DNA of 64,000 nucleotides from Hyposmocoma kahamanoa (lineage: Eukaryota; Arthropoda; Insecta; Lepidoptera; Cosmopterigidae). Below the pieces are notes generated by a model. It saw nothing but the letters and a program-made list of their open reading frames with translations. It ran no database searches and was not told the DNA's origin. The stretch's first letter is position 1, and the number at the start of each line of letters is the position of its first letter. The DNA lies in the NCBI RefSeq assembly GCF_003589595.1, contig NW_020654748.1, forward strand, positions 4,356,017 through 4,420,016. The letters are read 5' to 3'. Both the position numbers and the translations under genes were made by a program. Positions 9,776 through 20,910 of this stretch are shown here, one piece after another.

Positions 9776-10098
9776 AAAAGTAAATTAAACTAAGTCCTTT
9801 GAACAGACTTTTGCTGTAAAAAGCCTTTCTCTTCACGTAGTAAATCTTTTATAATGTTTAAAAGTTAGAAAATACTGCTTGTTTACAAAATCTTGAACGT
9901 GGCAATTTTTCATATCGGTGTCATTTATTTACAATGTGGAACATGTTGTACCTACTTCAGTCGGTCACGTCTTGAGAAGGTAGTGGTTTCTCAGGTAACA
10001 AAAGGTTGCTTTATATATTGTTGAATTCCTAAAACTTGTTCACAATAGAAGTAATTTCGGCACACAGGTTTACTTTAAGTGGTTCACCACATGGCTAG
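9776..10098. other. No recognised feature
   Basis: AT-rich spacer between repeat F' and a small MITE. Confidence 0.45.
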
Positions 10099-10236
10099 AG
10101 CTGGTCAGATTTTTTTTATGACCGTACTGTAACAACGACAAAGCCGTTGCGTGTTTCGTTTTCACTCTGAGCGTCCCGATGCGAAAAGCACGCCTTTTTC
10201 GCTTTTGTTACTTGGACATGATTTTTCTGACCAGCT
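10099..10236. mobile_element. Small MITE, 138 bp
   Basis: The ends are inverted: 'agctggtcaga' at 10099 and 'tctgaccagct' ending at 10236, with further imperfect pairing inside. The flanks TAG and TAA resemble the TWA target of PIF/Harbinger elements. No other copy was seen. Confidence 0.55.
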
Positions 10237-10290
10237 TAATGCGATTTCGTGTTGATAAGTGTAATAAATAATAATAACGCAGTAGTTTAG

Positions 10291-10540
10291 TTGCAGTAGG
10301 GATTCGTGAGAAGGAGTTCGTTCAGGGAAGTACTGCCACCTTACTTATTTCTGCCGCGAATCAGTAATGTGAAATTAGAGGACATGGGACTCGTCAACTT
10401 ATATCACAGGGTGTCGGACGCAATGCAAGTGCCCCTCAGATCTATGCGATTTTAAGCTTTGCAACTGTTATGAAGCGTGTAGCTTACCATCAGGCGCACG
10501 AATTGTTCGTCTCGTCACATAATATTATAAAAATAAAAAA
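10291..10540 (+). mobile_element. SINE-B copy 2, internally deleted
   Basis: 5' and 3' ends are present, with the terminal 'taccatcaggcgcacgaa' and an oligo-A tail. The segment around 'cagcattactg..ggttttgaagggt' is missing. Confidence 0.8.
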
Positions 10541-10548
10541 CAACAAAT

Positions 10549-10720
10549 AACGCACACGCTCATAACCATGCACTAGGAAAACTCTGTATCGCGGGTGTCA
10601 TGGACACACACACACACATATAGAGAGAGAAAACCACAAATTACACCCAAACTTACGAGAGAAATAAATGTAGGCTATACAAATATTTCCCCTGGTCTGT
10701 AATCAACCTCTGCGTGGTGA
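10549..10720 (-). mobile_element. SINE-A copy 2
   Basis: Antisense SINE-A starting at its 'cgcacacgctcat' tail. A (ca)n plus (ga)n expansion lies in the middle, and the tRNA-like part is degenerate. It abuts the tail of SINE-B copy 2. Confidence 0.75.
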
Positions 10721-10762
10721 CTAATTTGTACCTTGTGTTGTACTTCAATGATTTAGGTTGTA

Positions 10763-10917
10763 ATTTTTTTTATGATACCAACGCCTGGTGGTAAGCGACA
10801 CGCCTGTCCATGACAGTTGTAGCGCCACTAAGAGCTTTAAATCACAAATAGCTGAGGGGCACAGCTAGTGCCCCGTCACCCTGTGACTTAAGTTATTAAG
10901 TCCCATAACTGTCCTCT
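10763..10917 (-). mobile_element. SINE-B copy 3, 3' half
   Basis: It reads antisense from the A-tail through 'tggtggtaagcgacacgcct' to 'gtcccataactg'. The 5' half is absent. Confidence 0.8.
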
Positions 10918-11411
10918 AAAGCTGAATCTTAGACCCGTGTGCTTACTTTGCTCTTAATTTATATTTCTAATAATAATAAAGAAAAAAACTGAAATTGCCG
11001 TTCTGGGTAGTTCTGAAGTATATTCCTTTGTTCTGGTACTCATAGTACAGGGAATTCATTAATTTAGAAGTAGGTAATTTTTTTGGTTGTATAAAAAAAT
11101 ATATACTTTTATTTTCAGGAGTTCATAACGATGCCATGATAGTGCGGCGGGGTTTTTGCAAGGGAGAGGAGTTTTTTGAATTTTTTTTTACTAATGGCAT
11201 AAATGCTTAAAAATGCAACATCAAATTCAATCACAAAAAATCATTTTCTCGCGCTGAAAGAGTTTAATTGTCCATTATAATAGTCTTATTTTTATGTATC
11301 CGAAAAGTATTCCGTAATCACAATCCTTTTTATTATAAATAGTATAACATAACTACTTCCTTCAAGACAATACGTATGTAACCAGTCTACGTGGTTAAAA
11401 GTAACCTATTC
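10918..11411. other. No gene; weak SINE-R-like fragment
   Basis: Around 11005-11075, 'tagttctgaagtat' and 'actcatagtacaggga' echo the 3' part of the element at 39400-39560. The remainder is AT-rich. Confidence 0.3.
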
Positions 11412-11490
11412 ATGCACTGATGGCACTCGCGACTCAGGGTTTTTCCAGTGCGGGGCTATGTTGCGTGCGTTATTATTATTATTATTATTA
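11412..11490 (+). mobile_element. SINE-A copy 3, 3' end only
   Basis: 'atggcactcgcgac', 'agtgcggggctatgttg' and 'gtgcg' are followed by a (tta)8-like tail, showing the microsatellite 3' tail of this SINE. Confidence 0.75.
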
Positions 11491-11689
11491 AAATTTGAGA
11501 TCGTAGTTTAGCCAGCTTGCAAATGTTAATACGTCAGAAATGCTTTTATCACATGAAACTCATTGAAATAATACGGATTATATAAAACAAATTATGTTTA
11601 TGTCAAATTTTATCTATCTCGCATAAAAGTTATCGACTAAATTAATTCGTAAAATAAAAACAGAACAGGTCAAAAAATTATGTCGACGT

Positions 11690-11890
11690 AGAGTTCATTG
11701 GAGGTATCGATCTGTGTTGAAGGACCGACAACCGATGGGGGAAGCGAGTTCTTGAGTGGAGACCATTGCTTGGTAAACGCAGTGTAGGAATCTCTCGCCA
11801 GATGGATCATCTGCTAAAGGCAGTTGGATGCGATCGGCTGAGGACCGTGCGAAATAACGCTCATCGGGAGGGGCCTATATCCATGATGAA
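11690..11890 (+). pseudogene. RTE-type LINE, ORF C-terminus relic
   Basis: The plus frame reads TDNRWGKRVLEWRPLLGKRS and continues to DHLLKAVGCDRLRTVRNN before a stop. This is the tail of the endonuclease/reverse transcriptase polyprotein of lepidopteran RTE-like LINEs, where a similar 'RW..RVLEWRP..GKRS.GR' segment follows the RT domain. Everything upstream is missing, so the piece is dead. Confidence 0.65.
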
Positions 11891-12477
11891 TTATATGTAT
11901 AATTAAGAACACAAACAATAAAAGTCATAACAAACACTAACAATAAGAATCATAGAGGGTCATAAGTTTAAAAATTTAAATCGCAAAGCAAAATGTACTC
12001 ATACAGCTATTCGTATAGTTATTCCCGTTAAAACAAATAGTAAACAAAAACGTTTATCATGTAATAAATTCTCGCTTCATAATGGTATAATATAGTGCTT
12101 CTGTTCGTAAATGTGTTGTCTAGTAACAAATAACGATATACAACAAAAGTGGTTCTATAATATGAATGGAATAGACTCAAAGCGTTATACGAAAAGTTAC
12201 CGTAATAAATAACATGAAATAAGTGGACCCCTTACTGGACCACAGTCGGTTGGAAAGTTCCATAACATGAACAAAAAGTTTTCTCAGGGAAACAATCAGT
12301 TTAAAGGATTTTAGAGGGAAATTCCAATAACAAAACTTATTCCATGTGGGATACTTTGTATCACATAGTTTAAAAATAATATTTATTTTATTCAATATCT
12401 CGATGTGTTTACTACCTTGATATTCATCTGTTTTTTATTAAAATACTCCACTAACAGAAAATATACATATAAAATAT
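11891..12477. other. No recognised feature
   Basis: About 590 bp, AT-rich. A 72-codon minus frame (12177-12395) shows no domain. Confidence 0.4.
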
Positions 12478-12585
12478 TCCTTCGATTCAACTGGACTCGA
12501 ACCAGTATCAACGTGGCTACCGCTCTTATCAATTTCAGCCATCACATCTTACAAATTTCTCTATGTGCTTGCTGTACTTATGCAA
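12478..12585 (-). mobile_element. SINE-C copy 4, old and diverged
   Basis: 'tggactcgaaccagt' (antisense B box) and 'tatgtgcttgctg' keep the family spacing, but the body is heavily changed. Confidence 0.55.
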
Positions 12586-14363
12586 TTTACCGTTTTATTC
12601 GTTTTGTGGAGGTAGTAACTGAAATTAGGATTTGTTTTTGCATGAATATTGTAGAAAGAAATATGCTCTTAATTTACGAGTACTACTCGTTGCATCATTT
12701 GGACTATCTGTACTCTACTAGGACCATAGTAGGCGTCTAAAGTGTTAGCATCAATTCTTTGTTAAAAATCTATCTAAAAGCTTAATGGTTTGAATGAGGG
12801 ACTCGAGGGCTATCAGCTACTTTGCTCAATGTATTTGCATAGCCATATAAAGGGGGAACGCTACTGCGGGGATCCATTTTCGTCTATTTAATTTAGCGCG
12901 TCTCTACGTTGATAGATCTAGTGAGAGAATGGTTATTCCTCTATTGAGAGATCAATGGTTCGAGTCCCTGTGACGGTATGTCATCATCATCTTACCACTG
13001 CTGGAGGTTTAAAATGTTCGTCAAAAACTTCCTTATGGAATTTATTAATAATAAATTAAGTCGGTCTGGTCTCCGATATATACCGCCCGGCCAAAGCTTC
13101 AGAGATGAGTACATCATGGCTTCAAAACAAAAATTGTCAAGGACCCTGGTCAGGTTCTATCGAGACCAAAAATGTTACAATATGGAGAATCCAAGACGGC
13201 CGCCATACAAAATTGAGTTTGCTGAATCTCTGCAACTATCGATGATGTACGGGTGGTGTCTTCCGAATTATTTTAGAATACTAATTTACGCACCCAAACC
13301 AACCCAAACTTCTGCAAGTTTCTATTTTTCATATTTATCTTTGAGGGTGTTAAAGAATAGTTCTTGAGCTGGTTGCCCAATGTAGCTCAGAAAAATGACA
13401 ACCTTTCTTATGTAGACCCTATGCAGACAGGAAAATTCTAAAATTGTCTAGAAACTGCTTCCACTGTGGATATACGTTCTCTAAATTATCGAGGTTAGAA
13501 AGATCCGATGCGATACATATATATGTAAGAAGGCAGCTTCCATGGACGAACTCTCTTACAAGGAGCTTTATTGCTACTAAAAAAATATTTGTATTATTTA
13601 TTTATATTTGTAACACCTTGAACAAGACTCCAAGGTACCCTAGAGCGCCATATAACCTCTAAGTTCTTCGGTAAAATCACATTTCTTTTACCTTCGGGAG
13701 TCTGTGTCACTGTTGTTCTTGATTCAATTTGTATCGTGTCCCTCCCTCTTTCGCCTCGTTATTTCGACTAGCTCAATATTATCTTCCATCATTTTTTTGA
13801 CGGTTTACACGTCGTCGTCGTAGAATTATAATAACCAAAGATAATACGAATAAGCATGGAGGAGATGGTGTTTTAAATTTCTCAATTTTTTCGGTCATCA
13901 TATTTACGTCTCACTGCTAGGCACTGCGAGGCTATTGCACTGCATGCGGGTTGGAGGCTTTTTCTAGTGCTGTGAATATTTCTCGATATTCGATTTTTTA
14001 CTGTAATATCTCCATTGTTTATTTTGTTCATATTGTTATACCATAATATTGAAACAGTCTCTGGATAACTAAGCTTCACGGTATTCATACATGTCAAGTC
14101 AACAATATAAAAGTCAACAACACACGGCTGATGACCACCGACAGTCAAACAACAAACTCGCCCATTTCGTATTAATAATTAATCTAATGACAACTCATCA
14201 CCGCGCACCACCTTCAACCTTTTTTCGCTGTGCATTGAACCACACACTGCTACGGACGCGTCTGCATTGCCACAGATTCTTGCTTCCTCTCTTGTTAGGC
14301 GGGAGCAAATTCGCGTGGCATAATCGATAAAATCGCGGACCTGTGGAAACCATCTTTAACTAA
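12586..14363. other. No gene; one weak fragment of the 15-kb repeat
   Basis: A frame of 129 codons at 12978-13367 has no domain. Near 13180-13215, 'atggagaatccaaga' and 'cggccgccatacaaaa' resemble degenerate units of the tandem array at 15.4 kb. 13860-14340 is unremarkable. Confidence 0.4.
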
Positions 14364-14532
14364 AGGGTCGTATTCCAGAACTCTACTCAATACTTAAGTC
14401 AGGACTTGAGTATTGCACTGAAAATCATACTCAAGTCCTTGCCATTAGGGTCGTATTTCCCGTGCTTGAAATCATACTCAAGTCTGCTCAAATCCTGACT
14501 TGAGCATTGAGTAGAGTTCTAAAATACGACTC
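14364..14532. mobile_element. MITE-T copy 1, 169 bp foldback
   Basis: The ends 'agggtcgtattccagaac' and the complement of 'gttctaaaatacgactct' pair over more than 45 bp (with 'tctactcaat' identical). The interior repeats 'gacttgagta' motifs in both orientations, so nearly the whole element folds on itself. The target duplication is unclear. A related left end is at 63250. Confidence 0.75.
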
Positions 14533-14739
14533 TGAGACATCGTATTGTGTTCTGACCCACTTTATATATATAAAGCTACAAATCCTGACTCACTTAGAAA
14601 AACAGAACGCATACTTCCCGATTTGGTGGAATAAAGATATACCGTTTAACGCGGATAGGCTCCAAGGCATAGAATCAAATATGAGAAGACCTGAATGTGA
14701 AAAATGTAAATGAGAGATCAACGGCCTGCAAAAACTATA
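14533..14739. other. No recognised feature
   Basis: Short spacer before the degenerate array. Confidence 0.4.
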
Positions 14740-15399
14740 ATACATTTTTATGAGTCCTTGGTCAATTTCTGCAAAAAGTAAATAATGTTCGAAACTCAAA
14801 TAAACAAGATGGCCGCCATACAAATTTCGAAGACTTTTTTAATTTTAAAAATAAATTTGATTTGGATACAAGTCCTTTGAGCCATGTCTTCGTTTAATTA
14901 TGTTTTTGTAAATAAGGCCGCCACAAAGAGGATAGGCAATTTGAGGCGGCGTGCTTGGACTGACTCGGGATTCCTTAGAACGGGCCGATACGGGTATTTT
15001 AGTTCGAGATTCGTATAATTTCGCGTTTTAATCTTCAATTAAGGCACAATAGCACTATCCTATTCCACTTTAAACTAGATTTCACAAAACAATTGAAAGT
15101 CAAAATAAAAACGACAATTTTCCCTCCAAAAGGCCCAGAGCGAATCCTTTTTCGAAGCCTTCTATCACGTAAACTATTAGAGATAGGTAGAAGGTGCTGG
15201 ACGGAATGACATAGAGGGTAATAGTGGTCAAATGCCTGTGTAAAAAAGATTCAAGATGGCGAATCCAAAATGGCGGCCGAAGAAAGACTTGCTTCAATGC
15301 GGCTCAAAATTGGCATGCGGGGATCTTTATGAGTCCTTAATCATAACTTGACTTGCTCTGTTTCAGCTAAAAAATGGCCTGTGGAAGCCTCTAGAAGTG
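14740..15399 (+). repeat. Degenerate outer units of the 133-bp array
   Basis: 'atgagtcctt', 'aagatggccgccatacaaat' (near 14806) and 'aagatggcg' with 'aaatggcggccg' (near 15253-15277) are recognisable units, but spacing and sequence have decayed. Confidence 0.55.
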
Positions 15400-16005
15400 C
15401 CAGATAATAATTTGTGCTCGAAATTAGTTTTTCGCCATTATCAAATATGGCTGCCATACTTGCCTTTGTTGGCAGTAGAAAAAAAAAATTGTTCTGATCC
15501 CTTGGGAGTCTTAATTATAATCTTAAATCTAGGAGTGCTTAATTATAATTTGTGATCAACATTAGTTTATCGCCATTTTTCAATATGGCTGCCATAGAAG
15601 TGTTTTTTGGCGGCAGATGAAAATTTGCTCTAATTCTATTGAAAATCGGCATGTGGGGCTCTCTATGGGTGTTTAATAATAATTTGCAATCAAAATTGAT
15701 TTTTCGCCATTTTTCAATATGGCTGCTATACAAACTTTTTAGCGGCAGATAAAAATTTGCTCTAATTCAGCTGAAAATTGATATGTGGGGATCTCTATGG
15801 CTGTTTAATAATAATTTGCGGTTAAAATTTACTTTTAGTCATTTTTCAATATGGCTGCCTTACCAACTTTTTTATCGGTTGATAAAAATTTGCTCTAAAT
15901 CTATTGAAAATCGGCACGTGAGGTTCTCTGTGGGTGTTTAACAACAATTTGCAGTCAAAATTTACTTTTTGCCATTTGTCTATATGGCCGCCATCAAGAT
16001 ATATA
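15400..16005 (+). repeat. Tandem array, unit about 133 bp, five units
   Basis: The landmark 'atatggctgcc' recurs at about 15446, 15584, 15718, 15850 and 15983, giving steps of 138, 134, 132 and 133 bp. Each unit also has 'ctctatgggtgtttaata', 'aatttgctctaatt' and 'gccatttttca'. In most units a GCCAT and an ATGGC stand 8 bp apart as a dyad (15572-15589 is the clearest). No ORF. Confidence 0.85.
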
Positions 16006-16249
16006 TATTTTTTTGTAAGTCCTAAGTGCCGAGGCCGTAGGCCGAGGTCTAGCGGAGGGCTCTATTACGTGTACAAGATCTCACAATGTTCAAAATGTAA
16101 GGCATAATTCCTGATGTAGTTTAAATAAGATACTTAAAGCGTTGTTGTATCTCGACTGTCTCTCTGTTAGATTCTATTTTCTTGGAAGCTATGCCAAAAT
16201 GAGAAGTAATTAGGGAAAAAATGCCAGACAATCATTCCAAATTTCTTTC
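16006..16249. other. No recognised feature
   Basis: It begins with a short GC-rich stretch ('gccgaggccgtaggccgagg'), then becomes AT-rich. Confidence 0.4.
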
Positions 16250-16345
16250 TCAAACTAGGGAATTTCTACTATGAGTACCAGAGTAATGATCATTCTGAGG
16301 GCAAAACCCAGAATTCCCTGACCAAAACCAACATGAAAATGTTTT
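16250..16345 (-). mobile_element. SINE-P fragment
   Basis: 'tatgagtaccagag' and 'ccagaattccctgacca' match the non-tRNA part of SINE-P at 27785 and 48818. The tRNA-like part is absent. Confidence 0.4.
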
Positions 16346-17264
16346 TTTTATGAATTGGCTCAAATCAAGGATCGCCCTCATCAAGCACCCATAGTACTAA
16401 TCACTGTGTCACTGAAGAGCATAAGCACACCCCGTAATCTGAAACCGACTACGCGCCGCAGGTCGAGACCGACCCAACCGTAGGTGGGGTATAGGGCTCG
16501 TTTATTATGTAATAATAAGAGTGTCGTTTTAGTGTTTCGTTATGATAAAAGTACATTATGAGATTAAATATGTAAATGAATTTCAACGACTACACCGACG
16601 AATTATATTATATTTATTTTATTATATTATAATTATATTTATCAAATAAATGAAACAAAGAAGTTAAATATGACGTTAGAGACATCTTCTAAATTTATTT
16701 ATGCATTTTTCTCAGTAAATTTTGTATAATATAGTATATACAATATGTTTTTATCATAAAATATACCCACTTCCCGACTCTTGTAACTCATTGAGATAAT
16801 AAATTGCGACGAGTTTCCTGTACGATAACGTGGCACTCGCGAAAATGCTGAATATATTTTTGTTCCATCACTTCATCTGATTTTTTGGTATATTTTTGTT
16901 ACATTTATGCAACGCATTAAAGAATAATGTCTTTACAAACCTATACGTGAATATGTTAATATTAGGCACTCCAGTGCCTTTCTTGGAGGAGTCCTCTCCT
17001 CTAAAAGGCCGATAGTTCTCCACGTAGTGCTACACGTAGTGGAGCACGTCACTACCATCGCTTGTTCTCGAGAGATTCGGACTATATTCGAAATACAAGA
17101 TTGATCATTATCATTTCGTTACCTTATAATCTTAACTAAAGTAGTTCACCAGTAAAAAGTCGCTGAACCAGCTATGGAACGAGCCATGCTCGGAATTTCT
17201 CTGAAGTTGTGATTCAAAATGAGGTTATCCGATAGACAATCATGATCGTCGACACACCTGGTAA
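16346..17264. other. No recognised feature
   Basis: A GC-richer patch at 16435-16500 and otherwise AT-rich DNA. 'cacgtagtg' occurs twice near 17020-17040. Confidence 0.4.
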
Positions 17265-17385
17265 AATTAGCCAGCTGAAGTAGCAGTGGGCAGGCCATAT
17301 ATGCCGAAGAAACGATAACCGATGGGGGAAACAAGTTCTTGAGTGCAAACCGCTCGGCAAACGAGGTGCAGAACCTGAGCCTTAA
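17265..17385 (+). pseudogene. RTE-type LINE, ORF C-terminus relic
   Basis: The plus frame reads QWAGHICRRNDNRWGKQVLE, then CKPLGKRG, then a stop. It corresponds to the part of the RTE tail just upstream of, and overlapping, that at 11690. A fragment only. Confidence 0.65.
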
Positions 17386-17760
17386 ACATCTAATATTTAA
17401 CTAGAAATGTATGAACCATGTATATTAAGCACGTAAAGTAATGAAGATATTTATATAAATAAATAAGTTGAACTTACTTTTGGTCGTCATGAACCAATTT
17501 TTATACAATATAATATAATAATAAATTGTAATATAATATTTTGTAATAATCTTTCCAGTGTAAACGAGTAACTTTTTTTGAAGAAAGCTACATTTTAAGA
17601 ACTGTAATACCACAGAACAATCAATACAGTAGAAGTGCTTAGTTGGTAAGTCACGTCTGCCAACAGTTCGCGGAGTACCGCAATCTTGAGCTCAGTCCGC
17701 CATTTTCGCTTTGTACTTTATGGTCGTGTCAATTATCTCGCGGAAAATGTCTAAAATTGT
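17386..17760. other. No recognised feature
   Basis: AT-rich spacer ending at MITE-D copy 1. Confidence 0.4.
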
Positions 17761-18009
17761 CATTGACTTACAAATAAATGGACGACGGGTCTAAAAACGG
17801 GTCTAATCTAAAAAAAAAAAAATCCACGAAAAAAATGTCCCAAGTCAACCTATTCGAAATTTAAATTGTAATGTCATCGCAGTATCGCGCTGTCAGTAGA
17901 ACAAATGAAGACTAAAGCGGAGTGTCGCGCTCTGTATACGATTTTAGCGCCTTACAAGTGCGGACACTTTTTAGCGCGGACCCGACGTCCATATAATTGT
18001 AAGTCAATG
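17761..18009 (+). mobile_element. MITE-D copy 1, 249 bp
   Basis: TIRs 'cattgacttacaa' and its inverse. An internal A-run and a small duplication of 'acgggtctaa' make it longer than the 228-bp form. No target duplication is visible at this copy. Confidence 0.85.
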
Positions 18010-18360
18010 ACTTTGGTGCTCAAAAATGATAGAAGCACTTCTAATATTATCTATGGTGGTGTTTTGTATCATCATTAAGTCTTATTTTATTCAATTTTAA
18101 TAAATTTTCAATTATCTGTTTGTAGTTAATTTTTTGTAAATAGAAACGGAAGTAAACCTTATACTGCTGCAATATTATGGTCGATTCCTTTTTGGAGAAC
18201 TTAAAAAACGTCTTGAACTCGTCGTCGTTTAGCTATGTTAAACGCTAGATGTCAGAAACCTTGATTGAAATTTCAATGTAAAATCAGTTATACAGTTATA
18301 GGTATTGATGTTGTTGAGCTTTCAACGATATGCCAATAAAGTGTAAGTGTTGAATTGTAC

Positions 18361-18515
18361 TTCTTTAAGAAACCACCACTGTTTAATGATTAATGCCACT
18401 ACTCCCGCAAACCAGCAACCTATTGCCAATATATTACAGTCTACTTAAATCGTCTTTTAATTTTACGAGCTCGTCGAGATCCTCATCAACTTCTAATTGG
18501 GTCTGGCGGCTACAT
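18361..18515 (-). repeat. Left arm of a long inverted duplication
   Basis: About 155 bp, roughly 93% identical to the reverse complement of 18803-18953. On the minus strand it carries the same coding-like stretch as the right arm (EVDEDLDELVKLKDDLSR). Confidence 0.85.
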
Positions 18516-18802
18516 ATGGTAATACATAGGGGTTTAGTTTTTAATTTGTTATGTTGAGTACACTCAACGCCCGGGAGTATGTTGCGAACGCAACTGAATT
18601 TGTAGTAAAATTTAATATAACTTTCAAAGCATTAACTAAACGCTCGTCAAGGGCACATTACGTGGGCGCCTTTTTTGAACCAATCAACTAACACCACATA
18701 TATGTTATTTCACCCCTACCACAATTTAACGAACTTTTCGTATGAACTCGAAAAGGTAAAAAAGGACGTATGTTTGGTATTATATTGTATACATGGAACA
18801 CA
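18516..18802. other. 287-bp spacer of the inverted duplication
   Basis: It holds 'gtacactcaacgcccggg' and AT-rich sequence. No recognised element. Confidence 0.5.
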
Positions 18803-18953
18803 ATGTAGCCGCCAGACCCAAGTAGAAGTTGATGAGGATCTCGACAAGCTCGTAAAATTAAAAGACGATTTAAGTAGAGTGAATATATTGGCAATAGGTT
18901 GCTGGTTTACGGGAGTAGTGCCATTAATCGTTAAGCAGAGGTGGTTTCTTAAA
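18803..18953 (+). repeat. Right arm, coding-like
   Basis: The frame reads QVEVDEDLDKLVKLKDDLSR, then VNILAIGCWFTGVVPLIVKQ, an acidic/basic stretch followed by a hydrophobic one. It is open from 18675 to 18974, but the region upstream of the arm shows no similarity to the arm and no domain, so I regard it as a captured gene fragment, not a gene. Transcription through both arms would give a hairpin with a stem of about 150 bp. Confidence 0.65.
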
Positions 18954-19095
18954 TATTCTTCCTTTTTAAATTAGAAACTGCGACCAATCATAGATCACAC
19001 CATGAAGACTTCATAGCGTTTCCAATTAAGAATGCGTGAGTTTTGGCGACAGCGGTTCTCATAGTAATCGAGACTTACGGCACTTTCATGGTTTT

Positions 19096-19550
19096 TTTCT
19101 GTCGTGAATAATACTATATTATTTATTTATATAATTATTTTTGTGAAACTACTCCGCTAGTTTGTTGTTATACCTTAATCGATATAAAGATAGAACAAAC
19201 ACAAAGAAACATTCCGTCATACCCCGCGTTAGCGTTAGCCGGTTTATGTCCAATTGGATTGAAGGAATTTTTCCTTGAGTTTCTTCGATCTTTTTATCAA
19301 CTATAACAACAATAATATTAGTTGTCAAAAGTCGCGTCATGTTACGAACGTATCGTCACAAAGCTGCCTATAAAACAATATAGTTTGAATTGTAAGCGCG
19401 TCAAGACAGAGAAACTTACATAATCGATCTAGAGGGATCTTTGATTTCAAGATGTTACGTACTTGTTGTTGTTGTTGTGTGTTGGGGATTTCATTCATTA
19501 ATACTAAATTTCATTTTTATTAATACTAAAACGTAGCATTTTGGTATTTA
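19096..19550. other. No gene
   Basis: Around 19130-19190, 'tttttgtgaaactactccgc' and 'tagtttgttg' echo the tail of SINE-C. Otherwise nothing. Confidence 0.35.
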
Positions 19551-19851
19551 GCAGCAGTAGAGCTCCTTGTAAAATAGATCATCCAGGGAAGTACTGCCAC
19601 CTTACCTATTTCTGCCGCCAAGCAATAATGCTCACATTACTGCGTCCCAGTCATAAAGGATAAGGGTACTGGTGAAATTAGAGGCACATGGGACTTGTCA
19701 ACTTATTTCTCAGGATGAGAGGCGCGGAGGCAGTGCCCCTCTGATCTTTGGGATCTAAAGTTCTGAGTGGCACTGTAACTGATATGGACCTGTGTCGCTT
19801 ACCACCAGGTGTACGATTTGTTCATCCCGGCACTTGGTATCATAAAAAAAA
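19551..19851 (+). mobile_element. SINE-B copy 4, full length
   Basis: About 300 bp from 'gcagtagagctccttg' to 'cacttggtatcataaaaaaa'. All family segments are in order. Confidence 0.88.
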
Positions 19852-19894
19852 TATACGAATGTTCAGTAATATTATCAAAATCGAGAGAAAATGT

Positions 19895-20160
19895 GATATG
19901 AAAGATGATTGTAGTGTCCAAGATAGAGAAGAGTCGCTGCTTCGCTGTTTTGGTTTGGTCATGTAGAAAGAATAAATGTTCGTAGATCGACGGCACAAAT
20001 TTATAGAGCAAATGTGGATGGAGGCGTGGGGAGAGGTAGATCTCGGCGTACATGTCTCAATCAGATTGGGGATGTCATTAAAAAAGGCCGGGTTAAAGTA
20101 CCAAGAATAAATGGGCATGTATTTAAAGAGAGACGGAATATATGCTAGAAAGGAGTTTCA
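19895..20160 (+). pseudogene. LINE reverse-transcriptase polyprotein, C-terminal relic
   Basis: One frame reads SLLRCFGLVM, then a frameshift leads to ERINVRRSTAQIYRANVDGG, VGRGRSRRT and KKGRVKVPRINGHVFKERRN before a stop. The pattern 'L.RCFGHVERM...IY.A.VDG..GRGRPR' is the familiar C-terminal tail of insect LINE ORF2 proteins. The frameshift and missing 5' portion show it is dead. Confidence 0.65.
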
Positions 20161-20183
20161 GTTATCAACTGTGCGATAGAGAA

Positions 20184-20400
20184 ATAATAATAATAATAAC
20201 GCGTTCACACTCATAGTCCCGCTCTAGGGAAACCCCGTATCACGGACGTCATGGACACACACATAGATAACCACAAATTACACCCAAACTAACGATGGAA
20301 ATAAATGTCAGGCCATACAAATATTTCTCCCGGCCCGGGAATCGAAATCATACTCTACGTGCCAGAACCGTATGGTAACCGTTCGGCCACGGAGGCAGTT
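20184..20400 (-). mobile_element. SINE-A copy 4, full length
   Basis: Antisense, from the (taa)n tail to 'taaccgttcggccacggagg' (antisense A box). The B-box zone is partly scrambled ('gaatcgaaatcatactc'). Confidence 0.85.
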
Positions 20401-20404
20401 AGTG

Positions 20405-20910
20405 ATGATATTTATTTATTTATTGAGGAATGACAAACAATTGTACATGGTGAGTTATACAGAGTAAGAATATCGACTTAGCTAATAGTACAATCAAACA
20501 CATCATCCACAGATTACTTACAAGAATATAAAATTTTAAATTGAAGAATAATCGCTAGTGTCATTTTTTAAAAGTACAATGCTGACAAAGAAAATAATTT
20601 TAAAAGTACAATGCCGACAAAGAAAATAAGTTTAAGAAACACACAAACTTAATAACATTACTAAGTACAATTAAAAAAAAACAGAACAAAACAGATATGT
20701 GTGTATGTAGAAACAAAGTAAATTAGTATTTTTGTCGATTAGGAACGTTATTCAAATATTTACAGGCTGATTGCGTTCTTACGCAGCCTGTAGTCAGCGA
20801 AAAAAAAGACAATGGTTTAAATGGAAGATAGGAAAACATGCCACCGTGCTGTCTTTCACCGTACACGGCTATCCGGCTCTTAGCTCTAATAGGACTGTTT
20901 GTTAAACCTA
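20405..20910 (-). repeat. Probable antisense LINE 3' region
   Basis: The 'tatttatttattgagga' start followed by 'caaacaattgtacat' looks like the antisense tail of a lepidopteran LINE. It includes a 31-bp tandem pair at about 20565-20628 ('aaaagtacaatgc.gacaaag'). Assignment is weak. Confidence 0.3.

Larger units (their letters stand above)
18140..19095 (+). repeat. Repeat J copy 1, carrying an inverted insert
   Basis: The left part ('aacgctagatgtcag', 'atttcaatgtaaaatca') and the right part ('aaattagaaactgcg', 'gagttttggcgacagcggtt') match 43790-44110. The central 18340-18960 is absent there, so it is an insertion or a lost segment. Confidence 0.65.

Noticed and set aside
12978..13367. 129-codon plus frame as a gene
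   Set aside because: No domain. Part of it resembles a degenerate unit of the 15-kb array, and the frame crosses AT-rich DNA at its end.
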